NCBI RefSeq assembly: GCF_032380655.1
Contig: NZ_JAWDIY010000021.1
Span: 1 to 64,000 of the forward strand
From: Diplocloster hominis
GTDB lineage: Bacteria; Bacillota; Clostridia; Lachnospirales; Lachnospiraceae
Reading direction: 5' to 3'
Length of the DNA stretch: 64,000 nucleotides
Shown: positions 49,583 to 59,591 of the stretch, piece by piece
How the letters are laid out: each line of letters begins with the position of its first letter
How positions within the stretch are numbered: the first letter of the stretch is position 1
Notes under the pieces: model-generated
Seen by the model: the letters and a program-made list of their open reading frames with translations, nothing else
Database searches by the model: none
Told to the model about the DNA's origin: nothing
Program-made: the position numbers and the translations under genes

Positions 49583-50971
49583 TTAGTTTGTTGTGGCCGC
49601 GTCAAACATGGTAGCGCGGTATGTATCCATATTTTCCAGGAACTGGTCAGGAGTCGTTGTTCCGGCTGCAAAGCCCTGGAAATATTTGTACAGATCGGGA
49701 TCCCAATACAGCATGTCGTTCATAATTCTTACCGCAGGTTCTTCCTTGCTTCTTTCCAGTGCTTCGGTAGTCGCATTGGTGGGTTTTACCGTGGTTACGC
49801 CCTTGAAAGCGGCGGTTACGAGATCGGTACGGGCCGCATAGTAGGTATCCAGGTTTTCAGGCTTTGCCAGGAATTCCAGATAAGCCTTGCACGCGTCCAC
49901 GTTCTGGCTGTATTTGTTGACGTATTTGGAGATACCGCCGCCGTTGGCGTTTACCGAATCCGTTCCGGCGACCGGCAGAGGGAACATGCCCCAGTCGTCT
50001 TTACAGCCATTGGCAGCCAGTTCCGCGGGATATACGGTATAGGTCACCATCATAACCGTGTCCCTGTTCTGCAAAGAGGTATAGCTTCCGAACCAGTCTT
50101 CCGACTGACCGTCGTTGGTATAATATTTCGGTTTTCCGTCCGCTCCCTTTGCGCTGAGGAAGTCCGCGATCTGGGTTAAACCTTCTTTCGCTGATTTCAG
50201 GGAAGCGATCTTATTATCCTTGGACTCGTTCAGCCATTCCGACGCGCTGGGGGATACTTCGCGGTTAAACACATTTGTCATGGAATAGAACCAGGACTGC
50301 GTATGCCATACACCGTTGATGGGCTCGTATAGCGGAGTCTTACCCAATTCCTTGATCGAATCACACAGGGCTACGAACTCATCCCAGGTCTCTGCAGGTT
50401 TCAGGTTGTTTTCGTCAAAGAACGTCTTATTGTAGAGAACGCCTTCATAGTCCACACCCCAGGTGCTGAACCCGTACAGCTTGTCTTCATAGGTATTCGC
50501 TGTTACGGCCCAGTCCTCCATGTTGGCCGCCCAGGGCTCATTGGAAAGATCCAGTGCCATATCGGGAACTCCCAAAGATACCATGGGCTTCCCTGCGTCA
50601 TACATAAAGATATCTACCACATCGCTGCCATCCGCCAGGGAGGTGCCCAGCAGAGTACTATATCCGTTATCAGGGGTCACCAGCAGTTTTACTTCGATAC
50701 CGGTTTCCTCCTTGAACTTTTCGATCAGTTCACGGTCAATATCCTTGATCCAGTTTTGAGACGCCATCATTGTGATGGTGCTGCCTGCGGCGGCGCCTTT
50801 TGAATCCTCCTGCCCGCCGGCAGGTTTTGCTGTGGCTTCGGGCGCGGATGACTCTGCCGGTGCGGCTGCCGGAGTCTCAGCTTCTTTACTTCCATTGCCG
50901 CAGCCGGCGGTTCCCATAATCATCGCCGCAGAGAGTGCAACAGATACCATTTTTACAAACCTTTTTTTCAT
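49583..50971 (-). CDS. Sugar-binding lipoprotein of a CUT1 ABC transporter
   Basis: 462 residues. Signal peptide with lipobox IMGTAGC (cysteine about residue 24), an Ala/Pro/Glu tether, then a family 1 solute-binding fold (IEVKLLVTPDNGYSTLLGTSLADGS, DDWGMFPLPVAG, GGGISKYVNK). It should deliver an oligosaccharide to the permease pair downstream. First gene of the transporter-kinase-regulator block; the giant glycoside hydrolase lies upstream beyond a terminator. The sugar is not deducible. Confidence 0.95.
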   Translation of the reverse strand: MKKRFVKMVSVALSAAMIMGTAGCGNGSKEAETPAAAPAESSAPEATAKPAGGQEDSKGAAAGSTITMMASQNWIKDIDRELIEKFKEETGIEVKLLVTPDNGYSTLLGTSLADGSDVVDIFMYDAGKPMVSLGVPDMALDLSNEPWAANMEDWAVTANTYEDKLYGFSTWGVDYEGVLYNKTFFDENNLKPAETWDEFVALCDSIKELGKTPLYEPINGVWHTQSWFYSMTNVFNREVSPSASEWLNESKDNKIASLKSAKEGLTQIADFLSAKGADGKPKYYTNDGQSEDWFGSYTSLQNRDTVMMVTYTVYPAELAANGCKDDWGMFPLPVAGTDSVNANGGGISKYVNKYSQNVDACKAYLEFLAKPENLDTYYAARTDLVTAAFKGVTTVKPTNATTEALERSKEEPAVRIMNDMLYWDPDLYKYFQGFAAGTTTPDQFLENMDTYRATMFDAATTN

Positions 50972-51141
50972 TGAATTACCTCCTGATATTTTAGATATTT
51001 CTTATAGAAAACTAGCTTTCTTTATCTATAATTATACTCAAATAGCACAAAAACTCCATGGATAGATTCTACGCAGTTTGTGTACTTTTTTTACATTCCC
51101 ATCATCGTTCCCCTGATCCTGTGCGGCCTGGAATGACGGCC

Positions 51142-51178
51142 GTGAAAACGGCGTGGCCGAAAGCCACGCCGTTTTCAC
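51142..51178 (-). terminator. Terminator of the giant glycoside-hydrolase gene
   Basis: Perfect 16-bp stem GTGAAAACGGCGTGGC/GCCACGCCGTTTTCAC with a five-base loop, about 110 bp downstream of the stop at 51290. The AAAA/TTTT pairs near its base replace a separate T-tract. Confidence 0.75.
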
Positions 51179-51289
51179 ATACAACCTATACAATATTTAG
51201 GAGCCGCCGTCAAATGATTCCTTTCATAATCCGGCAACGATAGGGCATTTTTCATGTACCGCCTGATCCGTTGTTTCAAGCGTACGTTT

Positions 51290-54200
51290 TCAGCATTTTC
51301 TTCTCCTCCGGTACAGGATCTGAGCCGTAACTGCCCCGACCGCCAGCAGTACCAGCAGCAGCCACACAATTGTGTTCGCGCTGTCTCCCGTGGATGCACC
51401 TTTCGCGGTACTTGCAGAATCATCTGAACTTTGTCCGCCGCCACCCGAACCATTTGAGTCACCGGACGGGCTGGATGTCCTGTCCTTGAGCCCCTGAATG
51501 GCTGTATCCAGTGCTGTTTTCGCAGTATCCACCTCCTGCTGCGTGGCCGCCGTCTTATTCAGGATATTAAGTGCAGCGTCACGGGCGGTTACAAACTGTT
51601 TCCAGCTCTCATCCGTATAGTTCCCCTGCTTTTTATCTTTATGCTGGTCATAAAGGGCTTTTAATTGTGTTTTGTCCACAGCGGTCTGTGCGGTCCGGAG
51701 CTTGTCAATGGCTTCTGAGAGTGCTTTGTGCGCATCGTCCACACTCTTCTGGGTCGCATTCTTATCGTTCAGCACCAGCTGCGCTTGTTCAAGCTTATCC
51801 CGGAACAGATTCCAGCTCTCTCCGGTATAGGACCCCTGCTTTTTGTCCTTATTTTCCTCATAAAGCTTCTGAAGTTTTGATTTATCCACAACAGCAGGTT
51901 CTTTCTTCTCTGTCAGTGCGTCGATCGCAGCCTGCAGTCTGCCCACTTCCGCATTGAGCTCATCAGCTGTGGTAATCCGGCCTGCTGCCGCTTCCGCCTG
52001 TCTGATGGCTGTCTGCAGCGCGTTGTAGGAGTCATCCGTATAATTGCCTTTTTGAATGGCTTTCGCCTGCGCGATCAGGCCGGTCAGCGCGGATTTATCA
52101 AATTCAGCCGGTTTATTTTTCTCATAGAGTTCTTTCACTTTTTGATCAGACAGGGAGGTGCTGTAGAACAGGATCTCATCCATCATGCCCTTGAAGCTGC
52201 TCATGGCCTCACCGCCTGCGTTATTCCGGCATCCGCCGATCCACATCATGTAAGGGCTCTGGCTCTGATCCACACCAGCTTTGGTATCAAACGCAACCGG
52301 TTCCCCGTTTAAGTACAGGACGAACTTGTCACCATCTCTGACGACTGCAAAGTGGTTCCACTGATTCGCAGTCACTTTCTTACCGCCGCTCACTAATTCC
52401 ACCGCGATCTCCGTCTGGGAGTCATGGCCGGGATAAGACCCATCTCCATTATTTGCGACGAATTTGAGCTCTCCTTTTTCCACCGTGAGATTATAGCGCC
52501 AGCCGTCATAGGTATCCCGCATCTGGGAGACCAGGGACTGAATCCGGTTCGTATCCTCCGGCTTAAACCAGCCGCTGATGGAATATTCGTTCAGATCTTT
52601 GACAATCTCTCCCACGTCCACATAGTTGTTCCTGCCGTCGAAGCTCAGACCGTTTCCGGATACGCCGGGCTTACGCTCCACCGTATCACCGGCGATCGCT
52701 CCGTCTCTCCCATAGGTGGAATCCACAGCGGTCTTTCCGCTCTCTTCTTCAAACTTAAATTCTCTTAAAGGTCCAAAGGTTACTTTCGTCTGGGCAGGGA
52801 TTATGACATTGCCCATCAGATCTTTTACATTTTTAATGGAAATAATGGTTTCCACAAACGGTTCCAGTGGATTCGCAAGGGTCAGCATGACAGTCCGGTT
52901 GTCACTGGACAGTTCGGCTTTGGTCACGGTATTGGCGGATGCCTTCGTCCTGCCGGCAGCACTGGTGATCGTATAGTTATTGACATCATTTGCCGTTTCT
53001 CTGGTCACAGATTCGTTAAATTCCACCTGTACCCGGGTACTGGAAACAGGTATGGATTTCTCGATGACGGGACCTGCCGTATCCGGTACCGTGCTCACCT
53101 TTACAGCCGACTTCTCCCCGTTCACGGTGTTATGTACGGCCGCGACCTCAAAATCATAATCTTTTTCGGATTCCAGCGTTTTGTCCGTATACTGATTCGT
53201 AAAGGTCTTGCCGATGTACTCGCCGTTCCGGTAAATATGATATTCTTTTACATTCATTCCGTCCATCTGCACCGCGTCCCAAGTCAGAGTAACCTCGCTG
53301 GAAGAGATGGCACTGATCCCCAGATTCTTTGGTGCCGGGATCGATACATCCGTCACATCGGACGGTACCTGTTCCGGATCGTATATGGTAAGCCAGGTGT
53401 AAGTACTGGGTTCCATGGTCAATTCAATCTCAATATCACCGTTGGAGTCAATGGTGTATTCTTTCCCGTTCATATCACCGATGCACACAAAGGCCTTTTT
53501 ATCTGTTGGAACCGCATTTACCTCGGGAATCTCAGGTACCGGAGGTGTCTTATCCTGATAATTGGCACCCATATGTCCGATGGGTCCGGAGGTCCGTGTC
53601 GGAGGTGTCAGCCGGTAGTGGGAGCCTTCCATGGGCGCAGGCGCGGATGTGCGGTCGGTAAGTCCCGTAAAGTACAGCGGAATCTTGACCTTCTGCGTCA
53701 CGGTCCCGCCGGTCTGGTTAAAGAAAGCTGCCAGTCCCTTCTGCTCATACTCCGGGGACGCATGGACAAAACCGTCGATCGCCGTGGTGTTCATACTCTC
53801 GATGTCGACCGGTACAGGCGGCGCGATATGGATGATATCAGCCCCCAGGATATCACGGTACTTGTTATAGAATCTCCCCCAGGTTTCGATTACATTTTCC
53901 GACGGACTGAACTTTCCTTCTTCTTCCTGATACAGCCCATTTCCTCCGCGGTAGGAACCGATGACACCGCTCATCATGTTCATGCCCACCATAAAGTCGT
54001 AGGATTCTATCCGTTCATTATAAGGCCAGAAGGAGGAGTCACCGCCGCCGCCATAAGGGGAGAGGGGTACCAAAGTCCAGCCCATGGCCGGTGTCTTTTC
54101 AAAGGTCCCGTAATAGGACATCTGCCTGCCGTAGATCAATTGCGCCGCATGCGGAACGTTAAAGCCCGGCTCAGCATATCCCATAACCGCCATATTGGCA

Positions 54201-57200
54201 CCCGCCAGGAAATTCCAGTCGGGGGAATTGATATATACGTTGCGCGCCCGAAGCTCCCGGTAGAAGTCACGGATCGCGTATTCCCACTGTTTGACCACAG
54301 AGTCCTCCGCGCCTTCATGGCCGGTATGATCGGAATGGGTACAGATCGCGCCGGGGAAGGGCCCGTCCACCTCCAGACAGTCAAAATTGGTGGCATCAAT
54401 AAATTTCAGTGTGTTTTCCAGTGTATTATGAGCTTCCGGCCCGTTCATACACCGCATCTTTCCCCAGGTGCCGTCCTCGTTGGATTCGCTTTGATCCCCT
54501 CTGGCCGCCTGCATGACATAGGCCCCCAGAAGAATATCCTTTGAGTGGGCATATTCTGTCAGCGCTTTGAATTTATCGATATTTCCCTGGGAGATATCTT
54601 CCACGTTGGCTCCGGACCCAAAGGACATCAGAACCATGTTGAAGCCGGCATTGGCCGCCTGGTCAATGCCCCATCTCACCGTGTCGGGATTGGAGCTGAT
54701 CAGATGATAGATGAGCGGTGCATCCAGCGTCTGCGGGAACAGAACGCGGTACATTTTTTTGACTTCCAGAGTCTGCCACTCAAAATAGCTGCTGCTGCGG
54801 AACAATTCATAAAGCTGATGGGATTCGAAGGTCTCTGCGTTTTTCAAGCGGTAATTCGGCCCGAAGTTTTCAAAATCGTATTTGCCCATCTTGGCACTGT
54901 TGTTCTCCGCATCCACCGCATAACTGCTGATGATCAGTCCATTGGCCTCATCAACGTCTTCCCACTGTTTGAAGATATATTGCCCGTTGTTTCTGTCATG
55001 ATTGTCATTGCCCATATTCATATTGGAGTCCATATAGAGGGCATCCTGCAGGCTTCTGGGCGCAGGCAGCACCTCTGTGGACATGCGGTGAACCACCACA
55101 TCATTTTCTCCGGTATTGGTCACATTGACTACCTTGCTCATGGCCGGAAGTCCGTCATAGATCTCATAGCGGACCTGCACCTTAACACCTGCGAACTTTG
55201 CGTCTGCACTTTCAGGAGCCGTGAAGTTGACTATGAGGGCTTTGCCCTTGGCCGGCCACGGTGTGTTTTTCATGGACGGAGGCGAAATTCTTTCATCGAA
55301 TTCCCAATGGAAGGGTTCTTTGGTACTGTCTTCGACCTGATAGCTCTCATATTGGAACGTGGGGATGGTTTCATCTGTACCGCCCACATCGAACAGCGTA
55401 TCGGAAGCCGTATCCTTATCCACATACTGATCATTCAGCGCCATACGGATGTCTGCCTGGAGATTTCCTTTGTCCAGCATACTGATACCGGTATAAAGGT
55501 TCTGATAGTCAACGGTCAGAAAGTTCTGGTTGATATCAAACACCCGCTTTACAAGTCCGTTGGATATCGTAACCTTCCCATCCTGCTCCTGTATGTCGGA
55601 CGGTATACTGATTTTACCTGCCGCCCAGTAATCCATTCCGCTCTCCGCAGCCCCGCCTTCCAGGTCCTGGGCCACCGAATAGGTGTATTCCACCGCCAGG
55701 TTTGCGATTCCTTTTTCATTGACTACGGCGCCTGCCGGAATCTTATAAGTATAGGAGCTGCCCGGCACCAGTTTTTCCATGGATTTTACCACCAGCGTTT
55801 CCGTTCCGTCAACCGTGTCATCCTGCTCCTCCAAAGCTGTCTCGGTTGCCACCGGATTTCCTTCTCCATCATAGATCTGTATCGGTTCCGTGCCCATGGC
55901 CAGTCCCATATTATAAGTGATCTGTATCCTGCCTTCCGGGCTGATCAGGGAACCTTCCTTGGGTTCGACTGTATTCACTTCCGGCGGAAGCTTATCCTTA
56001 ATACCTATCGTAGCCGCTTCCACCTGTTCCTGCGTCAGGGCTTTGTCGTAGATCCTGACATCATCCAGTCTTCCCTTAAATGCGTGTCCGTTGAATATCC
56101 CGGTTCCTTCCGCATTATATCCGCATCCGATCAGCAGATTCACGGGATTCGTGCTCAGATCGGTCGTCGTACCCCCTCCGGTGCTGATCAGCCGGCCGTT
56201 TATGTAGAGGCAGGCCTTCTGTTTGTTTCCGGTCACGGTAATGTTTGTCCAGTCTCCAAACGTAAATGTTCCTGCCGGAGCGCTTACACCGGTTCCATCC
56301 AATGCACAATCTATGGTTCCCTCTCTGCCGCTGTCTCCTCTTACGGCAATATAGAAGGAATGTTCTCCCACCGTTGTCCGGTCCCGCCCGAATATCTTAT
56401 TCAGATTATTGGCCGCGCCTTTCTCCAGAAAAGCCCAGGCGGAAAACGTGTACTCTGTAGAGACAGCCGGATTGCCCACATCTGCATATGCAGTCTGGCC
56501 GTCGAACCGGATGGATTTGTCAAAAATACCGAAATCGTCTACCTCACAGGTCCCATAGATCGGGTATTCCGTGTGATCCATGTCATTGATAATGACTTTT
56601 TTTCCGCTGTTTTCACCGCTGCCGTCAATTATTTCATCCATGGCAAACTTGTACAGGGGATCCGGCAATGTGACATCGCCTTCGTCACCCCCGCCTGTTC
56701 CGGTTCCATCCGCCAGATCATTGATTTCTTCTGCGGAAAGAGATCGGTTATAGAGTTTCAGGTCATCCATCAGCCCCTTGAACATATGAGGCTGGAACGG
56801 CCCGTCTCCCTTCTCATTCCAGCAGGTGCCCACCAGAAGCCCCAGATCCCATTCATCCGCAGGTCCCGGCGTCTGTGTGACTGCTGCGGCTTCCCCGTTG
56901 ATGTACAGCGTCTGTGCCGTTCCATCATTGGTAACGGCCACGTGCTGCCAGGAACCAAGTGCGACAGTCCCGGCACCAGTCTCAGTGTAACCGGGGCATT
57001 CGGCTTCCAGTTTTCCATTGTTCCGGATGCGCAGGCCCAGCTCTTTCTCATCCGGCACAGCGGTGCGTGCCCGTCCGGTGATCCTGCTGAGTCCATTGGG
57101 ACTGGGATCAATATTTACCCATGCGGAGATCGTAAGCTGACCGGTGGTAAACTGGTAATCCTGTCCCAAATTTATGTAGTTCGTATTTCCGTCAAATCTA

Positions 57201-58117
57201 AGAGCCTGACCATGGCCGTCTTTGGAAGCTTCCCATGTGGGCGCATCTCCCAATACATCGTAAGTCTTACCGTCTGCCTGGTTGGTAACCGTGTTTTGGT
57301 CCACTGCCTCCATATCCAGGTCGACCAAGAGATCATCCGCTGCGGGAGCGACGATATCGGCAAGCGCCTTTATCTCATCCACGGAAAGGGATCGGTTATA
57401 AAGCTTCACATCGTCCAACAGCCCTTTGAACATATGTTGCTGAAAGCCCTCTGTCCCCTCCATATTCCAGCAGGTCCCGACCAGCAGATCCAGATTCCAC
57501 TCATCTGTAGGTCCCGGCACCTCCGACGAACCGGCAGCCTCACCGTTTATATATAGTGTCTGGGTCGTTCCGTCGTTGGTCACTGCCAGATGCTGCCAGG
57601 AATCAAATGGCACCGCGCCCTCTTGGGTCTCCGTATAATCAGGGCATAAGGCTTCCATCTTGCCGTTTCCTCTGACATAAAGGCCCAGTTCCTTCTCCCC
57701 GGACACAGCGGTCCTTCCCCGTCCGGTAATACGGTTCAGCCCGTTGGGGGAAGCGTCCAGTTTCACCCAGGCCGCTATGGTGAGCTGTCCGGTGGTAAAC
57801 TGGTAATCCTGTCCCAGGTTGATGTAATTCGTACTTCCGTCCAGCCTCAGGGCCTGTCCGTGTCCCTCTTTGCCTTCCTCCAGTGCGGCAGGGTTCCCCG
57901 CTACCTGATATGCCTGATTATCCGCTTTGTTGATAATGGCTCCATCATTCATAGATTCCATATCCAGGTCCACTAACGGGCCGTCATTCATACCGGCCGG
58001 GGCACCTCCTCCCGGATCAGCCGGTGGTTCTTCTGCTGCCGCCGATATGGACATACCACTGCATGAGATACAGACAGCCAGCAGAACTGCTAACAACTTT
58101 CTACATTTTTTCAACAT
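51290..58117 (-). CDS. Giant multi-domain surface glycoside hydrolase with LamG modules
   Basis: 2275 residues. A signal peptide (about 1-30) precedes three LamG/concanavalin-like modules (about 45-260, 265-475, 490-710), each with the GLLDDVKLYNRSLS-type ending. An Ig-like module (about 715-825, VEPKEGSLISPEGRI) and a large catalytic region (about 835-1520) follow. The latter has a TIM-barrel core resembling alpha-galactosidase-like clans: WGIDQAANAGFNMVLMSFG, the acidic FDCLEVDGPFPG near 1247 and YINSPDW; the GH family was not identified with certainty. Then come Fn3 (about 1595-1690), another Ig-like stretch, a fourth LamG (about 1785-1990), three FIVAR-like helical repeats (about 2000-2215) and a membrane anchor with ASTGDS before it and RRRRKC behind, a sortase-like tail without a standard LPXTG. 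Confidence 0.88.
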   Translation of the reverse strand: MLKKCRKLLAVLLAVCISCSGMSISAAAEEPPADPGGGAPAGMNDGPLVDLDMESMNDGAIINKADNQAYQVAGNPAALEEGKEGHGQALRLDGSTNYINLGQDYQFTTGQLTIAAWVKLDASPNGLNRITGRGRTAVSGEKELGLYVRGNGKMEALCPDYTETQEGAVPFDSWQHLAVTNDGTTQTLYINGEAAGSSEVPGPTDEWNLDLLVGTCWNMEGTEGFQQHMFKGLLDDVKLYNRSLSVDEIKALADIVAPAADDLLVDLDMEAVDQNTVTNQADGKTYDVLGDAPTWEASKDGHGQALRFDGNTNYINLGQDYQFTTGQLTISAWVNIDPSPNGLSRITGRARTAVPDEKELGLRIRNNGKLEAECPGYTETGAGTVALGSWQHVAVTNDGTAQTLYINGEAAAVTQTPGPADEWDLGLLVGTCWNEKGDGPFQPHMFKGLMDDLKLYNRSLSAEEINDLADGTGTGGGDEGDVTLPDPLYKFAMDEIIDGSGENSGKKVIINDMDHTEYPIYGTCEVDDFGIFDKSIRFDGQTAYADVGNPAVSTEYTFSAWAFLEKGAANNLNKIFGRDRTTVGEHSFYIAVRGDSGREGTIDCALDGTGVSAPAGTFTFGDWTNITVTGNKQKACLYINGRLISTGGGTTTDLSTNPVNLLIGCGYNAEGTGIFNGHAFKGRLDDVRIYDKALTQEQVEAATIGIKDKLPPEVNTVEPKEGSLISPEGRIQITYNMGLAMGTEPIQIYDGEGNPVATETALEEQDDTVDGTETLVVKSMEKLVPGSSYTYKIPAGAVVNEKGIANLAVEYTYSVAQDLEGGAAESGMDYWAAGKISIPSDIQEQDGKVTISNGLVKRVFDINQNFLTVDYQNLYTGISMLDKGNLQADIRMALNDQYVDKDTASDTLFDVGGTDETIPTFQYESYQVEDSTKEPFHWEFDERISPPSMKNTPWPAKGKALIVNFTAPESADAKFAGVKVQVRYEIYDGLPAMSKVVNVTNTGENDVVVHRMSTEVLPAPRSLQDALYMDSNMNMGNDNHDRNNGQYIFKQWEDVDEANGLIISSYAVDAENNSAKMGKYDFENFGPNYRLKNAETFESHQLYELFRSSSYFEWQTLEVKKMYRVLFPQTLDAPLIYHLISSNPDTVRWGIDQAANAGFNMVLMSFGSGANVEDISQGNIDKFKALTEYAHSKDILLGAYVMQAARGDQSESNEDGTWGKMRCMNGPEAHNTLENTLKFIDATNFDCLEVDGPFPGAICTHSDHTGHEGAEDSVVKQWEYAIRDFYRELRARNVYINSPDWNFLAGANMAVMGYAEPGFNVPHAAQLIYGRQMSYYGTFEKTPAMGWTLVPLSPYGGGGDSSFWPYNERIESYDFMVGMNMMSGVIGSYRGGNGLYQEEEGKFSPSENVIETWGRFYNKYRDILGADIIHIAPPVPVDIESMNTTAIDGFVHASPEYEQKGLAAFFNQTGGTVTQKVKIPLYFTGLTDRTSAPAPMEGSHYRLTPPTRTSGPIGHMGANYQDKTPPVPEIPEVNAVPTDKKAFVCIGDMNGKEYTIDSNGDIEIELTMEPSTYTWLTIYDPEQVPSDVTDVSIPAPKNLGISAISSSEVTLTWDAVQMDGMNVKEYHIYRNGEYIGKTFTNQYTDKTLESEKDYDFEVAAVHNTVNGEKSAVKVSTVPDTAGPVIEKSIPVSSTRVQVEFNESVTRETANDVNNYTITSAAGRTKASANTVTKAELSSDNRTVMLTLANPLEPFVETIISIKNVKDLMGNVIIPAQTKVTFGPLREFKFEEESGKTAVDSTYGRDGAIAGDTVERKPGVSGNGLSFDGRNNYVDVGEIVKDLNEYSISGWFKPEDTNRIQSLVSQMRDTYDGWRYNLTVEKGELKFVANNGDGSYPGHDSQTEIAVELVSGGKKVTANQWNHFAVVRDGDKFVLYLNGEPVAFDTKAGVDQSQSPYMMWIGGCRNNAGGEAMSSFKGMMDEILFYSTSLSDQKVKELYEKNKPAEFDKSALTGLIAQAKAIQKGNYTDDSYNALQTAIRQAEAAAGRITTADELNAEVGRLQAAIDALTEKKEPAVVDKSKLQKLYEENKDKKQGSYTGESWNLFRDKLEQAQLVLNDKNATQKSVDDAHKALSEAIDKLRTAQTAVDKTQLKALYDQHKDKKQGNYTDESWKQFVTARDAALNILNKTAATQQEVDTAKTALDTAIQGLKDRTSSPSGDSNGSGGGGQSSDDSASTAKGASTGDSANTIVWLLLVLLAVGAVTAQILYRRRRKC

Positions 58118-58144
58118 AAATGCCCTCCTCTTTTTATTTTCTCC

Positions 58145-58150
58145 ATTATA
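58145..58150 (-). promoter_or_regulatory. Extended -10 of the giant glycoside-hydrolase gene
   Basis: Minus strand TGCTATAAT: a perfect TATAAT (58150-58145) with the TG of an extended -10. The -35 region is poor, which would fit activator dependence, for instance on the YesN-type regulator. Confidence 0.55.
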
Positions 58151-58291
58151 GCAAGTACATCCTCTAAAATATTTAGACTATTTTTTCACATTTTGTGGAT
58201 ATTTTTTACAGAGCGGAGGAGGTAATTTGAGTTTATTAGATATTTTATACAACAACGGCTGGGCAAAAGCCAGGGATGCAATAAAAATACC

Positions 58292-58330
58292 AAAAAAACA
58301 GCAACGCCGAATATACTTCAGCGCCGCTGC
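58292..58330 (-). terminator. Terminator of the cotJ operon
   Basis: Stem of about 13 bp (58299-58330, AGCAGCG.CGC...GCG.TGCT type) followed on the minus strand by seven T residues (58298-58292), just after the cotJC stop. Confidence 0.85.
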
Positions 58331-58343
58331 TTTTCATCTTTTA

Positions 58344-58955
58344 TTATTTACAGCAATTCATATTGTCAAATGCCGGGTTAACCGCATAGAAATTCTTGGA
58401 GTCCAGATGCTCCTGCACGATTCTCAGGGATTCACCGAATCTCTGGAAATGCACAATTTCCCGTTCTCTCAGGAACCGGATGGGTTCCACGATTTCCGGA
58501 TCTTTGATCAGACGAAGAATATTGTCATAGGTGGTGCGGGCTTTCTGCTCCGCTGCCATGTCTTCGAACAGATCGGTGATCGGGTCGCCTTTGGACTGGA
58601 ACACTTCTGCGGTAAAGGGTACGCCCCCTGCCGACTGAGGCCACAGGCCTAATGTGTGGTCCACATAATATTTGTCAAAACCGGAGGCTTTGATTTCTTC
58701 GATCGAAAGATTTCTGGTCAACTGGTATACGATCGCACTGATCATCTCCATATGGGCCAGCTCTTCCGTTCCGATATCTGTCAGCACGCCGGTCACCTCT
58801 TTATAGGGCATGGTGTACCGTTGGGACAGATAGCGCATAGAAGCGGCCAGCTCTCCGTCCGGGCCGCCAAACTGGCTGATGATCACCTGAGCCATCTGAG
58901 GATTCGTCTGGGTGATTTTTACAGGGTGCTGTAATCTCTTCTCATATCTCCACAT
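58344..58955 (-). CDS. cotJC: Spore coat protein CotJC (manganese-catalase-like)
   Basis: 203 residues of the manganese catalase fold: ASMRYLSQRYTMP, GTEELAHMEMIS with the E-x-x-H metal ligands, and a second ligand set in EKARTTYDN-like and EREIVHFQRFGE. CotJC is a coat component that may detoxify peroxide; catalytic activity here is inferred. It starts directly after the cotJB stop (TAAATG) with GGAGGAT upstream. It is the last gene of cotJABC and is followed by a strong terminator. Confidence 0.95.
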   Translation of the reverse strand: MWRYEKRLQHPVKITQTNPQMAQVIISQFGGPDGELAASMRYLSQRYTMPYKEVTGVLTDIGTEELAHMEMISAIVYQLTRNLSIEEIKASGFDKYYVDHTLGLWPQSAGGVPFTAEVFQSKGDPITDLFEDMAAEQKARTTYDNILRLIKDPEIVEPIRFLREREIVHFQRFGESLRIVQEHLDSKNFYAVNPAFDNMNCCK

Positions 58956-59228
58956 TTAGTAGCATCCTCCTTCCTGCCAGGGCCACGGCTGATTGATCCA
59001 TTCCCAGGACCTGCTGCATCCGGTTGCGGTATCCACAGTAAGCGGGCCGTACAACCGGGCATATTCTTCCAGCGCGTCGTTTCTCATCCTGCTGTAATCG
59101 TTGAAATAAGCCAGCGCATCCTGGTCGCAGGGATGGGTATCCAGGTAAAGCAGGACATCGTCCACGGCAAAGCTTACCATATCTATATAATGTAAGAGTT
59201 TCTCACGGCTTTGTACGTTCGTATTCAT
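58956..59228 (-). CDS. cotJB: Spore coat protein CotJB
   Basis: 90 residues from the ATG at 59228, which overlaps the cotJA stop by four bases. CotJB pattern: LHYIDMVSFAVDDVLLYLDTHPCDQDALAYF and GPLTVD, ending in the Trp-rich WEWINQPWPWQEGGCY. In Bacillus it is made in the mother cell with CotJA and CotJC and needed for CotJC assembly. A GTG-like earlier start (59255) lies inside cotJA and is unlikely. Confidence 0.93.
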   Translation of the reverse strand: MNTNVQSREKLLHYIDMVSFAVDDVLLYLDTHPCDQDALAYFNDYSRMRNDALEEYARLYGPLTVDTATGCSRSWEWINQPWPWQEGGCY

Positions 59229-59497
59229 CCTCTGCCACCTCTCATTCCACACCAAGGTTTGTCTAGCGACGGGAATATGGTCCCGGTCATCAGGGCCTTG
59301 TGTACGTCATAAGTCTCTTCCCATCTGGTCCAGGGCACGTAGGCCATCCCGACAGGATATTTGTCATTTTTGTCCATGCCGCAGTCAGGGCGGTACGCCG
59401 GCTGCATCGGCATCTGATATCTCGAACGTTCCCGGTTATTTGAAACAGGAACGGCAGCTCTCGCGGTAACGCAATCCGGCTGTCTGCAATCTGCCAT
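59225..59497 (-). CDS. cotJA: Spore coat associated protein CotJA
   Basis: 90 residues. The C-terminal half carries the CotJA signature VGMAYVPWTRWEETY and ALMTGTIFPSLDKPWCGMRGG; the N-terminal half is Cys/Arg/Pro-rich and variable. First gene of the cotJABC operon, normally under sigma-E. The leader contains a 10-bp perfect inverted repeat (59511-59520, 59543-59552), and CATAC/CATAAT stretches there could be mother-cell -10 elements. Confidence 0.93.
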   Translation of the reverse strand: MADCRQPDCVTARAAVPVSNNRERSRYQMPMQPAYRPDCGMDKNDKYPVGMAYVPWTRWEETYDVHKALMTGTIFPSLDKPWCGMRGGRG

Positions 59498-59510
59498 TTT
59501 ATAGCTCCTC

Positions 59511-59552
59511 TCTGAATATTATTTCCATTATTATGGTATGACAATATTCAGA
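59511..59552. repeat. Inverted repeat in the cotJ leader
   Basis: TCTGAATATT (59511-59520) and AATATTCAGA (59543-59552) are exact complements around a 22-base spacer that holds CATAC and CATAAT motifs. It may be a regulator site overlapping a mother-cell promoter, or an mRNA 5' hairpin next to the GAGAGGAG ribosome binding site. Confidence 0.6.
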
Positions 59553-59591
59553 ATTTGCCACTTCCTTTCTTACAATTTAATTGTTGTTATC

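Noticed and set aside
53132..54544. Plus-strand open frame of 470 codons, same region
   Set aside because: Same reasoning; antisense of the catalytic and Fn3 region.
54545..57556. Plus-strand open frame of 1003 codons opposite the giant glycoside hydrolase
   Set aside because: It is the antisense shadow of a real, domain-rich minus-strand gene. It has no ribosome binding site and low-complexity His/Ile/Arg-rich content typical of reversed coding sequence.
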